Shown: piece after piece, positions 27,739-37,899 of the stretch
How the letters are laid out: each line of letters opens with the position of its first letter
Numbering within the stretch: the first letter of the stretch is position 1
Origin: Saprospiraceae bacterium
Lineage (GTDB): Bacteria; Bacteroidota; Bacteroidia; Chitinophagales; Saprospiraceae
Reading direction: 5' to 3'
Assembly: GCA_020628855.1 (NCBI GenBank)
Contig: JAHDEL010000011.1
Location: forward strand, 1 to 64,000
Length of the DNA stretch: 64,000 nucleotides
The notes under the pieces: generated by a model
The model's database searches: none
The model's input: only the letters and a program-made list of their open reading frames with translations
Told to the model about the DNA's origin: nothing
Position numbers and translations under genes: made by a program

Positions 27739-29277
27739 CTACTCAGAAGTTTCATTATTTGCAAGAAGTGTCACAAGACCTGCATTCCACCGTTGTAGAA
27801 CCCTTTCTTTCCCTAAAAGTTCAAGCGAAGGAAATAGGTCTGGTCCTTTCATCGTTCCGCTAATTAAGATTCTTATTATAGGTAGGATAGCGCCAAACTT
27901 CAAGTCATTAGATTGAATGTAATCCTTCACACTGTGACTTATATTTTCTTCTTTCCATTCGGCAATACTCTCTAGTCCATCATAAATAGCAGCAAAGTGC
28001 TGACTATTGGCATTATCCCATTTCTTATTGAAAGTCTTTTGATCATACTCAGTTGGAGTTTCAATCAAAAATCTTCCTTTCAGAAAGAATTCATCCAAGA
28101 GTTCTACTCTCTCATTGAGTAAATTAATTGCAGCTACAAAAAAGTCATCATCTAAGTCTACATAACCTTCCGCCGCAAATTTAGCTTTAACTACAGGAAG
28201 TACATCTCTACTAGATGCTTTCATGATGTATTGCTGATTAAACCACTTTGCTTTTTCGAAGTCAAACCGTGCTCCAGATTTGACAATTCGCTCTAAGCTG
28301 AAAAGATCAGCCATTGTTTTTAGGTCGAACATTTCTTGATCATCACCTGGATTCCAACCAAGCAAGACAAGAAAGTTAAGCACGGCTTCTGGCATAAAGC
28401 CAAATTCTCTGAAACCCAGGTAACTTTCTTCTGTTGCATCCCATTGTAGAGGGAATACTGGGAAGCCAAACTTTGCTCCATCTCTTTTACTCAATTTACC
28501 TTTCCCACTTGGCTTGAGGATAAGCGGTAAGTGCGCAAATTTGGGTGGTGACCATTCGAAAAAACGATACATCAAGACATGATGAGCAGTGCTTGACAAC
28601 CATTCCTCTCCCCTAATGACATGTGTTATTGCCATACTGTGATCATCTACAATGTTCGCGAGATGGTAGGTTGGCATACCATCTTTCTTGATGATGACCT
28701 TATCGTCAAGTTCGTTGGAGCTGAATGTTACTTCACCTCTAACTTGATCTTCAAAAGTAATTTTCTCGTCCGTTGGAATCAGGAGACGCACTGTAATGTT
28801 CTCACCTTTATCCAAGTATTGTTGAGTCTCTTCAGGAGAAAGGGTGAGACTATTCTTCATAGATTGTCTGATGGCATGATCATACTTTGGAGAGTGATTA
28901 CCCTTAGCCTTCTCTCTTTCTCTCATAGCATCTAATTCTTCTTCAGAATCAAATGCGTAATACGCATGACCACTATTAATGAGCTGTTCAGCGTACTTGC
29001 TATACAGGTTCTTCCGCTCTGACTGTCTATATGGACCGTACTCTCCTCCTATTTCAGGTCCTTCATCGTAATGCAAACCGAACCAATGGAGAGCTTCTTG
29101 TATATACTTCTCAGCTCCTTCGACATATCTGACTTGATCCGTATCCTCAATTCTTAATATAAATGTGCCACCGTGTTTCTTAGCAAATAAATAGTTATAC
29201 AACGCTGTTCTCACTCCACCGATATGCAAAGGCCCAGTAGGACTAGGAGCAAATCTCACTCTTACTTTATCAGACAT
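27739..29277 (-). CDS. gltX: Glutamyl-tRNA synthetase
   Basis: A class I aminoacyl-tRNA synthetase of 512 residues that charges tRNA-Glu. The HIGH motif appears as APSPTGPLHIGGVRTALYNY (residues 9-28) and KMSKS as GKGKLSKRDGAKFG (about 256). The C-terminal half is the helical anticodon-binding domain. It starts at ATG 29277, divergent from the deacetylase gene; the 79-base gap holds an inverted repeat. Length and motifs are standard for the bacterial discriminating or non-discriminating enzyme, which cannot be told apart here. Confidence 0.97.
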   Translation of the reverse strand: MSDKVRVRFAPSPTGPLHIGGVRTALYNYLFAKKHGGTFILRIEDTDQVRYVEGAEKYIQEALHWFGLHYDEGPEIGGEYGPYRQSERKNLYSKYAEQLINSGHAYYAFDSEEELDAMREREKAKGNHSPKYDHAIRQSMKNSLTLSPEETQQYLDKGENITVRLLIPTDEKITFEDQVRGEVTFSSNELDDKVIIKKDGMPTYHLANIVDDHSMAITHVIRGEEWLSSTAHHVLMYRFFEWSPPKFAHLPLILKPSGKGKLSKRDGAKFGFPVFPLQWDATEESYLGFREFGFMPEAVLNFLVLLGWNPGDDQEMFDLKTMADLFSLERIVKSGARFDFEKAKWFNQQYIMKASSRDVLPVVKAKFAAEGYVDLDDDFFVAAINLLNERVELLDEFFLKGRFLIETPTEYDQKTFNKKWDNANSQHFAAIYDGLESIAEWKEENISHSVKDYIQSNDLKFGAILPIIRILISGTMKGPDLFPSLELLGKERVLQRWNAGLVTLLANNETSE

Positions 29278-29317
29278 ACAATAATTTTAATTTTTTTCCA
29301 TTTTAAGCCCAAGTAAT

Positions 29318-29340
29318 GTTTACTCTAATACGTAGTAAAC
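29318..29340. promoter_or_regulatory. Inverted repeat between gltX and deacetylase
   Basis: GTTTACT (29318-29324) and AGTAAAC (29334-29340) are exact 7-bp arms 9 bases apart in the divergent intergenic region. This is an operator-like layout. No regulator is known for it. Confidence 0.35.
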
Positions 29341-29356
29341 TTATAACTCATGAACT

Positions 29357-29968
29357 ATGTATTTGGTTAAGACACCCACTTATCTGCAACAGGCATTTCC
29401 ACAATTGGAATGGAACTACAAAACTGAGGACAAGCGTCTCTTTCTGACCTTTGATGATGGTCCTAATCCCGAAACAACACCAATCATCTTAGATATTTTG
29501 CAAAGATATAGCGCCAAGGCTACTTTTTTCTGTGTGGGTGACAATATTAGAAAACATCCAAAAGAGTTCAAATCAATTCTTGACAAAGGGCATCAAGTTG
29601 GAAGCCATACTTTTAACCATCTTAGCGGTTGGACAACATCGAATACAGAATACTATCGGAATGTTCGCAAAGCTGCAGCAATGGTAAAGACTCCGTTCTT
29701 CAGACCGCCTTACGGCAGAATCACACCAAATCAGTCGAAGTTCTTAAGTAAGTACTATAGAATAGTTATGTGGGATGTACTTAGTGGAGATTTTGATTCG
29801 ACAGTGAGTGCAGAACATTGCTATCATAATGTTGTGAAGAACACGAGAAATGGTTCAGTTGTGGTATTTCATGATAGTCTTAAGTCCATTCAAGTGTTAA
29901 AAGAAGCTCTCCCTAACGTGTTAGATCACTTTGCTGGAGCAGGATACATCTTTGATGCTATTTCATAG
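29357..29968 (+). CDS. NodB-type polysaccharide deacetylase
   Basis: A 203-residue carbohydrate esterase family 4 protein. Motif 1 is LTFDDGP (about residue 31), motif 2 HTFNH (about 80), motif 3 RPPYG (about 113), and later WDVLSGDFD and VVFHDS. These carry the metal-binding Asp/His/His and the catalytic base. It removes acetyl groups from a GlcNAc-type polymer. No clear signal peptide is present, so the site of action is uncertain. It is divergent from gltX; its 3' end overlaps the convergent membrane protein gene by 11 bases. Confidence 0.9.
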   Translation: MYLVKTPTYLQQAFPQLEWNYKTEDKRLFLTFDDGPNPETTPIILDILQRYSAKATFFCVGDNIRKHPKEFKSILDKGHQVGSHTFNHLSGWTTSNTEYYRNVRKAAAMVKTPFFRPPYGRITPNQSKFLSKYYRIVMWDVLSGDFDSTVSAEHCYHNVVKNTRNGSVVVFHDSLKSIQVLKEALPNVLDHFAGAGYIFDAIS

Positions 29969-30518
29969 CTCTTGCTAAAATAAGTGCATCATCTTCGTAA
30001 TTATCCATTTGCTCTAAGTCACTGTTAAAAGCAAACATCCAGAAAATTCCGCCAAGCAAAAATGCTAACAAGTATCTCCAGAGAAAGTGGCTAGTACCTT
30101 CTATCGGTGCATGATAGATCTCACTCACTAGTACAAGAAAAACTGGAAACATAATTACATAGACTGATCGGATAAGGGAAATCCTTGCTCTCTTTAAGTC
30201 AATTCCTAGATTGAGATAATTGAGTTTTTGCTTGAGATACTCACGGTCATTCACTTCCTTTAAACCTTCGAATTGAGATGCTTCTTGCAAATCTCTAATG
30301 GCACTTAGTATATTGAAACGGTAGTAGAGAACTCCCACTAATAGTATTAAGAAGTAGAAGATTAATCTCCCATAATAACCATACTTAATATAGAAAGCTA
30401 TGATCGCTACGAAAAACAGGACGACAAGAATCAGAAGAATGTAAGTATAAGTGGAAGACTTATTTGTACTTTTTAAGTCTTCCAACAACATGTCAAGTCT
30501 TTCGGAGGTGGATTTCAT
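29958..30518 (-). CDS. Multi-pass membrane protein of unknown function
   Basis: A 186-residue protein I do not recognise. It has about four hydrophobic segments: LLILVVLFFVAIIAFYI (about 28-44), GRLIFYFLILLVGVLYY (about 50-66), VYVIMFPVFLVLVSEIY (about 118-134) and YLLAFLLGGIFWMFAF (about 148-163). A charged helical loop lies between the two pairs. The head-tail ends are cytoplasmic-looking and acidic. It starts at ATG 30518 and is monocistronic, with prs divergent upstream. Confidence 0.75.
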   Translation of the reverse strand: MKSTSERLDMLLEDLKSTNKSSTYTYILLILVVLFFVAIIAFYIKYGYYGRLIFYFLILLVGVLYYRFNILSAIRDLQEASQFEGLKEVNDREYLKQKLNYLNLGIDLKRARISLIRSVYVIMFPVFLVLVSEIYHAPIEGTSHFLWRYLLAFLLGGIFWMFAFNSDLEQMDNYEDDALILARAMK

Positions 30519-30667
30519 AATTACTGTATCATTTTTTGGAGCAGACAGATACTTTCAAAAATGCGAAAATTATTCCAATTCTTTAGATTAGTTAAGATAA
30601 ATATTAAAGTTATCAACATATGTGAAATGAAAACTCTGTCTGAATACGGCTAGGCATCAGATTATAG

Positions 30668-30675
30668 TATTTTTG
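30668..30675 (+). promoter_or_regulatory. Candidate -7 element for prs
   Basis: TATTTTTG matches TAnnTTTG exactly, 29 bases before the prs ATG. The -33 region is weak (no clear TTTG). An AAAGGA purine run lies just before the ATG. Confidence 0.5.
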
Positions 30676-30704
30676 CCTGACCTAACCTACAACTGACTAA
30701 AGGA

Positions 30705-31634
30705 ATGGATGTAAAATTATTTTCTGGAAGAAATTCCAAATATCTTGCTGAAAAGATTGCCGATCACTATGGTGAATTGCTAGGTAAGTGCAAAATCAAC
30801 CAGTTTAGTGATGGTGAAATGCAACCAATCATAGAAGAATCAATTAGAGGTAGCTATGTATTCTTCATTCAATCGACAATACCACCTGCTGATAATTTGA
30901 TGGAATTACTGTTACTGGTTGACGGAGCTAAGCGGGCTTCTGCAGGCTATATTACAGTTGTCATACCTTATTTCGGTTATGCAAGACAAGACAGAAAAGA
31001 TAAGCCCAGAGTGCCTATTTCTGCCAAACTTATAGCAAATATGCTTGTTGCAGCCGGGGCAGATCGACTAGTGACCATGGATCTCCATGCTGATCAAATT
31101 CAAGGATTTTTTGATATTCCAGTTGATCACCTTCAAAGTGATGCAATTTATAAGCAATATCTCAAAGGCAGAGATCTGAGCAATGCCATCTTTGCTAGTC
31201 CAGATGTCGGAGGTGTTAAGCGAGCAAGAAAGTATGCTAAGATGTTTAACAAGCAACTCGTTATCTGTGACAAAGAAAGAGAAGTAGCAAACAAGGTAAA
31301 GAAGATCATAGTGATTGGTGATGTCAAGGATAAGGATGTCTATCTCATTGACGACCTTGTTGACACTGCGGGGACATTATGCAAGGCAGCACAAGCATTA
31401 AAAGACAAAGGAGCTAAGTCAGTCAATGCACTATGCACTCATGCTGTCCTCAGTGGCAATGCCTATGAAAATGTGAGAAATTCGCAATTAGAAAAACTCA
31501 TAGTTACAGATACTATTCCTCTAAAGGAAAAAGTGGAGAAGATTGAAGTCTTGAGCTGTGCTAAATTATTCTCTCGTGCTATCCGTAATACGCATGAGTT
31601 TAAATCCATTGCAGCATTATTTGTCAATGATTGA
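30705..31634 (+). CDS. prs: Ribose-phosphate pyrophosphokinase (PRPP synthase)
   Basis: A 309-residue enzyme making PRPP from ribose-5-phosphate and ATP for purine, pyrimidine, His, Trp and NAD synthesis. Marks: FSGRNSKYLAEKIADHYG at the N-terminus, the ATP/metal region PYFGYARQDRKDKPR, VTMDLHADQIQGFFDIPVDH in parts, and the PRPP loop DDLVDTAGTLCKAA (about residue 209). The ATG at 30705 follows an AAAGGA purine run. scpA follows after 11 bases. Confidence 0.97.
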   Translation: MDVKLFSGRNSKYLAEKIADHYGELLGKCKINQFSDGEMQPIIEESIRGSYVFFIQSTIPPADNLMELLLLVDGAKRASAGYITVVIPYFGYARQDRKDKPRVPISAKLIANMLVAAGADRLVTMDLHADQIQGFFDIPVDHLQSDAIYKQYLKGRDLSNAIFASPDVGGVKRARKYAKMFNKQLVICDKEREVANKVKKIIVIGDVKDKDVYLIDDLVDTAGTLCKAAQALKDKGAKSVNALCTHAVLSGNAYENVRNSQLEKLIVTDTIPLKEKVEKIEVLSCAKLFSRAIRNTHEFKSIAALFVND

Positions 31635-31645
31635 TCGGATAAAGG

Positions 31646-32422
31646 GTGATACAGACAGAACAAACATTTAAGATTGTTACTAACTCTTTCGAAGGACCCT
31701 TCGATTTACTGCTTTTCTTTATTGAGAGAGATGAATTAGATATCTATGATATCCCAATCTCTAAAATTACAGATGACTTTCTTCTATATCTTGAGGAGTG
31801 CAAATCACTGGATCTTGATGTTGCAAGTGAATTCATTTTGGTTGCTGCGAAACTCATGAGAATTAAAGCAAAGATGCTCTTGCCGAGAAAGGAGAAAAAT
31901 GAAGCAGGAGAAGAAATCGATCCAAGAGAAGAATTAGTAAGCAAACTCTTAGAATACAAAGCATTTAAGGATACGCTTGACGATTTTATGCACCAAGCAG
32001 AGATGCGGACACAGATTACAGAACGCGGTAATCAAAAAGACGATTTGAAGACCATTGCGCAGAAAGCACTTGTTGATTTGGAGTTAGAAAATCTCAATCT
32101 GACTACACTCTTCAATACCTATAAAAGAGTCATGCTTGAAATGCAAAGGCGCGAATCAAAAATTGTGCACCGTGTAGTTCGATATCCATATACTATTAAG
32201 ACTCAGAAGGCCTATCTCAACAAGAAACTCACAAATATCAAAAAAGCTACGTTCGAAGATATCTTTGCTGAGATTACTGATCGAATGGAAGCTATAGTTA
32301 CTTTTCTTTCGATGTTGGAATTATTGAATCAGAGTGTAATCAAACTACTCCCTGGAAAAGCTAGGAATTCGTTTTGGTTATCTAAGGTTTCAGATTTTCC
32401 AATTGATGAAGAATTAGTATAA
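31646..32422 (+). CDS. scpA: Segregation and condensation protein A
   Basis: A 258-residue kleisin that bridges the Smc heads in chromosome condensation. It starts with the typical FEGPFDLLLFFIERDELDIYD in parts (FEGPFDLLLFFI, about residues 16-27) and has AAKLMRIKAKMLLPR (about 67-81). The C-terminal winged-helix-like segment contains KATFEDIFAEI and VTFLSMLELL. GTG 31646 is the start, 11 bases after prs. scpB is not adjacent, so it must be elsewhere. Confidence 0.93.
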   Translation: MIQTEQTFKIVTNSFEGPFDLLLFFIERDELDIYDIPISKITDDFLLYLEECKSLDLDVASEFILVAAKLMRIKAKMLLPRKEKNEAGEEIDPREELVSKLLEYKAFKDTLDDFMHQAEMRTQITERGNQKDDLKTIAQKALVDLELENLNLTTLFNTYKRVMLEMQRRESKIVHRVVRYPYTIKTQKAYLNKKLTNIKKATFEDIFAEITDRMEAIVTFLSMLELLNQSVIKLLPGKARNSFWLSKVSDFPIDEELV

Positions 32423-32451
32423 TATTTATTTACGTAAAATGGATATTCTGT

Positions 32452-32459
32452 TACCTTTG
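32452..32459 (+). promoter_or_regulatory. Candidate -7 element for atpD
   Basis: TACCTTTG matches TAnnTTTG exactly. A TTTA lies 19 bases upstream as a near-match to the -33 TTTG. The atpD ATG is 50 bases downstream. Confidence 0.6.
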
Positions 32460-32494
32460 TGGCGATTTTAACAAAGAACTTATAACTACAATAA

Positions 32495-34027
<1,533 letters not shown>

Positions 34028-34050
34028 TCTAACTAGCTTAATTCAAGATT

Positions 34051-34305
34051 ATGAATTTAACAATGTTATCTCCTGGTCGTGAAATCTATAATGGACCAAT
34101 CCAGTCTGTCAAAGTGCCTGGTATTAATGGTCAGTTTGAGATTTTGAAAGATCACGCTGCTATCGTCTCTTCATTGAGTAGTGGCGAAGTGAGAGTTATT
34201 AATGATAAAGGTGCTAAAGAAACCTTCATGATTACGCAAGGTTTCATAGAAGTATTGAATAACGAAGTATCAATATTGATACATAGTTTACAAAAAGAAG
34301 ACTAG
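34051..34305 (+). CDS. atpC: F1F0 ATP synthase subunit epsilon (short form)
   Basis: An 84-residue epsilon subunit consisting only of the N-terminal beta-sandwich domain. It has the family signature PGREIYNGPIQSVKVPGING in parts (PGREIYNGP, GINGQFEIL, DHAAIVSSL). The C-terminal helical regulatory domain found in E. coli (about 138 residues) is missing, as is usual in Bacteroidetes. It follows atpD by 23 bases. A terminator follows. Confidence 0.94.
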   Translation: MNLTMLSPGREIYNGPIQSVKVPGINGQFEILKDHAAIVSSLSSGEVRVINDKGAKETFMITQGFIEVLNNEVSILIHSLQKED

Positions 34306-34338
34306 TAACTCAGTATTACTAGGAAATCAACTTTTGTC

Positions 34339-34371
34339 AAAGGCTACTCTTATTGAGTAGCCTTTGTTGTT
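34339..34371 (+). terminator. Terminator after atpC
   Basis: An 11-bp perfect stem AAAGGCTACTC (34339-34349) with GAGTAGCCTTT (34355-34365), loop TTATT, then a T-rich GTTGTTT. It lies between the convergent atpC and porP-like genes and may act in both directions. Confidence 0.85.
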
Positions 34372-35393
34372 TAATTCACTTGCTTTTCTCCCAGAATATA
34401 CCCTAGGGAAAATTCATATGTTGGTACCTGAGTATGGAGTTTATGAAAATCAAAGCTTGCGCCAATTGTGAAAGCATCCCATTGTACTCTTAGCAATGCA
34501 GCTGAGACTTGACCAAATACTATATTGATATCAGGAAATTGTCGAACTGTTTTACTAAATACTCCAACTTGGATAAACCTATTCCTTTTAACTTCTTTAA
34601 AATAGTATCTACCAAAACTTCCGAAACTTAATTGATCTTGACTGCCTGCTTTGACATAATAAAGTGCAGGGATAATGGATCCTTTCTTACCGACAGGTAT
34701 CTCAGCCTGACCGAACATTGACCAAAATATTTTTCTCCTCACCTCATTTGCAGTACTGAAGGAAATATTTGGTCGATTCAAACCATATGCTGCCACACCT
34801 GCCTGTATGGTTGCACCTGAAAGTGTATGCCATGACCACGATAATCCTGAAGACAATATAGGATATACAAAATCATAATCAATATCTGGAGGCATAATTG
34901 GTGGCTCACCTACAACAACTTCTCCATTTTCATTTGGCCAGCCCTGGCTATCCTCATCAAACAATAAGGATCTTTGACCAATCCCTCCATTCAAACCTAG
35001 AGAGATTTTATGATAGGTTCCTGAACGATCACCAATATATCGATGTAAGGCTGTCGAAACCACATACTCTTGGACTGTAAAATCCAAACTTCCCGCTTTT
35101 GAAATATTACCTAACACACCTATTCCTAGTTCAGTTTGTTCACTGAGTTTTAACTTAGTATCAGCAGATACTTGCCCTATGTCATAATCGTTAATTCCTA
35201 ACAATTGCGACCATTGATCTCTCATGTTAGCATTCAATCTCAGCCTTCCTTTAAAATCTCCTGTCAATGCTGGATTGACAGATAGTGGTGACATATCAAA
35301 TTGTGTAAAGTATCCATTCTGACCATGAAGCACAACTATGGAGAATACAAAGCAAAGTACTAGAGCCAATTTGTTTATCATAAGATTCAGCAT
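34371..35393 (-). CDS. Second PorP/SprF-family membrane protein
   Basis: A 340-residue outer-membrane protein. The signal peptide ends near VLHGQ, followed by NGYFTQFDMSPLSVNPALTGD and LRLNANMRDQWSQLLG, the PorP/SprF hallmark. The rest is beta-barrel-like with an aromatic-rich strand pattern. Unlike the copy at 20172-21119 it stands alone, without an adhesin or OmpA partner next to it. It may serve the orphan T9SS type B protein at 51315-58784; that link is inference. Start is ATG 35393, or ATG four codons later. Confidence 0.88.
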   Translation of the reverse strand: MLNLMINKLALVLCFVFSIVVLHGQNGYFTQFDMSPLSVNPALTGDFKGRLRLNANMRDQWSQLLGINDYDIGQVSADTKLKLSEQTELGIGVLGNISKAGSLDFTVQEYVVSTALHRYIGDRSGTYHKISLGLNGGIGQRSLLFDEDSQGWPNENGEVVVGEPPIMPPDIDYDFVYPILSSGLSWSWHTLSGATIQAGVAAYGLNRPNISFSTANEVRRKIFWSMFGQAEIPVGKKGSIIPALYYVKAGSQDQLSFGSFGRYYFKEVKRNRFIQVGVFSKTVRQFPDINIVFGQVSAALLRVQWDAFTIGASFDFHKLHTQVPTYEFSLGYILGEKQVN

Positions 35394-35517
35394 AAGATAA
35401 AAAGGTTGTCTACCCTATATAACCGTTTTTTGTGGCGAATTGTGACAAATTCCTACTAAAATCTTACTACAAAGAAGTAATGGGGTTTTCATCAATTAAC
35501 TCTAGCAAGCCCACACC

Positions 35518-35564
35518 TATGACATAATTCATGTGTCATAATTTGTGTGTCATATTTTATGACA
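35518..35564. promoter_or_regulatory. TGTCATA half-site operator array
   Basis: Four copies of the heptamer TGTCATA or its complement TATGACA lie at 35518, 35534, 35548 and 35558. The last two form a perfect 17-bp palindrome TGTCATATTTTATGACA (35548-35564). It fits exactly between the -33 and -7 promoter elements of the ATPase gene, so a bound protein would exclude RNA polymerase. The binding regulator is unknown. Confidence 0.75.
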
Positions 35565-35573
35565 GTATATTTG
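35542..35573 (+). promoter_or_regulatory. Full Bacteroidetes promoter for the ATPase gene
   Basis: TTTG (35542-35545), a 20-base spacer, then TATATTTG (35566-35573) match the TTTG-N19-21-TAnnTTTG consensus. The -7 box ends 4 bases before the GTG start, so initiation about 5-7 bases downstream would give a leaderless or nearly leaderless mRNA. Confidence 0.75.
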
Positions 35574-35577
35574 ATAT

Positions 35578-36708
35578 GTGAAGAACCCATTCTACATTCA
35601 GGGATATGGAGGCCCTCAACACTTCTGCGACAGAAAGCAAGAGTTGGAACATTTGATAAGTGCTGCGACAAATCAAAGATCAGTGATGCTACATTCTATG
35701 CGCCGCCTTGGGAAAACTGGCCTCATTCATCACTTACAGCATCTTCTCCGCAAAAAGCACAACTATACAACTATCTATGTAGATGTTCTAGACACCTATT
35801 CTGATGAATCCTTTGTACGCCAATTTATCAATGCATGTATCCAACAACTCTATGGCAAGCAATCGACTATGCTGTCAAAAGTGACAAAATTCTTCGGAAG
35901 GTATAAACCAAAATTTAGCATAGATACTCTAACTGGAAACCCAAGTATTGAGCTTGAGATCAATACACAACGAGACGTTGATCTCAGCTTGGAGGCGACA
36001 TTCGAAATTCTAGCAGAATCAAAACAAGCAATCCACATAGCTATCGACGAATTCCAACAAATAGGAAGTTACTCATCAACAAGAATAGATGCTATTCTCC
36101 GAAAGTACATTTCACAAACCAAGCAAGTACAAGTATTATTCAGTGGTAGTCAAAGGCACTTATTGCTTGGCATATTCAACGACCCCAAAAAGCCCATGTT
36201 TGCACTTGTGGATCAGATGGAGCTCCATGAGATACCGTACCCTGAATACTCCAAGTTCATCGCAAAGATGTTTAAGAAAGGTGACAAGCTCATTGATGAG
36301 AGAGTTATTCATAACATCCTCAAATGGACCAAGTCTCACACCTTCTATACACATTATATTTGCAACCGACTCTTTGGGCTGAATAAATCAAAATTAACTG
36401 AAGAAGACCTCTTAAGAGTTCAATCTCAAATACTCAAAGAACACCAAATGATGTTTTTGAGTTACAGAAATATCCTATCAACTAACCAATACGAAGTGCT
36501 CAAAGCCATAGCAAAAGAAACCAGCGTCAGATCCGTGAGGGCAAAGGCATTCACAACAACTTATGGCATAGCAAGTAGTACAGCTCAGCAGTCACTAGAT
36601 TATCTTGTTAATAAAGAAATGGTCTACGAAAAACTGACAGAAGAAGGAAGCATCTACTTCGTTTATGATCTCTTTCTATCAAGATGGTTAGAAAATGTCA
36701 AACACTAA
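35578..36708 (+). CDS. AAA+ (STAND-like) ATPase with C-terminal winged helix
   Basis: A 376-residue ATPase of the ATPase_2/archaeal-type family. It opens with NPFYIQGYGGPQHFCDRKQEL in parts (the FCDRKQEL box), then Walker A RRLGKTGLIHH (about residue 43), Walker B IHIAIDEFQQI (about 156) and a sensor-like LFSGSQRHLL (about 186). The C-terminal winged helix includes YGIASSTAQQSLDYLVNK (about 325-342). Start is GTG 35578; no later Met would keep the N-terminal box. The cellular role of such proteins is not established. It carries an operator array in its promoter and might regulate itself. The Nudix gene follows with a TAATG overlap. Confidence 0.82.
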   Translation: MKNPFYIQGYGGPQHFCDRKQELEHLISAATNQRSVMLHSMRRLGKTGLIHHLQHLLRKKHNYTTIYVDVLDTYSDESFVRQFINACIQQLYGKQSTMLSKVTKFFGRYKPKFSIDTLTGNPSIELEINTQRDVDLSLEATFEILAESKQAIHIAIDEFQQIGSYSSTRIDAILRKYISQTKQVQVLFSGSQRHLLLGIFNDPKKPMFALVDQMELHEIPYPEYSKFIAKMFKKGDKLIDERVIHNILKWTKSHTFYTHYICNRLFGLNKSKLTEEDLLRVQSQILKEHQMMFLSYRNILSTNQYEVLKAIAKETSVRSVRAKAFTTTYGIASSTAQQSLDYLVNKEMVYEKLTEEGSIYFVYDLFLSRWLENVKH

Positions 36709-37253
36709 TGGAGAATCCTTGGAAAACATTACAAAAAGCTAGAGTATACTCTAACCCATGGATTGATGTCGAACATCATGATGTCCTCAACCCTGCAGGT
36801 AATCCGGGTATCTATGGTAAAGTACACTATAAGAACATTGCAATAGGTATCATCCCTATTGATGATGCGCTCAACACCTATCTCGTTGGCCAATATAGAT
36901 ACACACTAGATGAGTATAGCTGGGAAATACCAGAAGGAGGATGTCCCATAGGCACTTCCAAACTTGCCTCTGCAAAGAGAGAACTTTTGGAAGAGACAGG
37001 TATCCACGCTGAAAGCTATGAAGAAATTCTAAAGCTGCATACTTCAAATGCAGTCTGCGATGAAGTAGCTTATATTTATGTAGCCAAAGGATTATCTTTT
37101 GGGGAAGCGCAACCAGAAGAGACTGAACAAATCGTCACCAAAAAAGTGAGCCTAGACAATGCAATACAAATGATAAATGAAGGAAACATCACAGATGCCA
37201 TGTCTGTGGCTGGGCTGTATAAGGTTTACTCAATATTAAATGACTCTCTATGA
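36708..37253 (+). CDS. Nudix hydrolase, ADP-ribose pyrophosphatase type
   Basis: A 181-residue Nudix protein. The Nudix box runs from GGCPIGTSKLASAKRELLEE to TG in parts, with the core RELLEETG (Glu residues bind Mg2+). The N-terminal WIDVEHHDVLNPAG and the GQYRYTLDEYSWEIPEGG segment are as in NudF/ADP-ribose pyrophosphatases. The ATG at 36708 shares its A with the TAA stop of the ATPase gene (TAATG), so translation is likely coupled; an in-frame ATG at 36684 is less likely. The substrate is inferred by likeness. Confidence 0.9.
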   Translation: MENPWKTLQKARVYSNPWIDVEHHDVLNPAGNPGIYGKVHYKNIAIGIIPIDDALNTYLVGQYRYTLDEYSWEIPEGGCPIGTSKLASAKRELLEETGIHAESYEEILKLHTSNAVCDEVAYIYVAKGLSFGEAQPEETEQIVTKKVSLDNAIQMINEGNITDAMSVAGLYKVYSILNDSL

Positions 37254-37885
37254 AATATGCAAGACATCTCTTGGTATCCATTTGCTGCATTCTGCAGCTG
37301 CATACACTACAAAGTCAAGAATTCTCAAAGAGTGACAACCTAGAACCTTGGATATTCGGAATAGAAAGGATTGGGTCCGCCAGCATTTTTGTAGAACGAA
37401 AAATATTCAATAACTTTTCAGCAAATGCCGAATTCATACAATTCAAGAATTCTCATGATTCAGCTGGCACATTATCAAAAGCCTTTAGCATTCATGCTAG
37501 AATTGGCATAAGATACTATTATAGTATGACACGAAGAGTAAAAAAAGGTTACCGCCATTATTCAAATGCAGGAGAATATTTTTCATTTACAATTATCCGC
37601 CAGTTTGACAAAATAATAGGAAAGAGATTTGATAGTGGTCAACTTTCTGATTACATAGATTATTATTATCCATCGTTTGGCTTAAATCGTAATCTGAGTC
37701 ACATCTTCAGAAAAGCCAAAAACAAACATTTGCAACGTGTGAATTTTAATTTTGAATTAGGATTACGATGGCCAATTGTGTATAACCCTACACAACCAAT
37801 GAGAAGAATAGATACTTTTCAAATACCATATACACAATTGAGACTGCAACTATTATTAAATCCAATAAGAGAATGGAATCCATAA
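37250..37885 (+). CDS. Secreted or outer-membrane protein of unknown function
   Basis: A 211-residue protein I do not recognise. A signal peptide (about residues 1-22, ending LQSQ) is followed by alternating hydrophobic/aromatic stretches (FIQFKNS, IGIRYYYSM, YFSFTIIRQF, VNFNFELGLRWPIVY, YTQLRLQLLLNP), suggesting a small beta-barrel or beta-rich envelope protein. It overlaps the Nudix gene by ATGA, so it belongs to the ATPase-Nudix transcription unit. It is convergent with hldD. Confidence 0.7.
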   Translation: MKYARHLLVSICCILQLHTLQSQEFSKSDNLEPWIFGIERIGSASIFVERKIFNNFSANAEFIQFKNSHDSAGTLSKAFSIHARIGIRYYYSMTRRVKKGYRHYSNAGEYFSFTIIRQFDKIIGKRFDSGQLSDYIDYYYPSFGLNRNLSHIFRKAKNKHLQRVNFNFELGLRWPIVYNPTQPMRRIDTFQIPYTQLRLQLLLNPIREWNP

Positions 37886-37899
37886 TCTGAAGCAAGATC

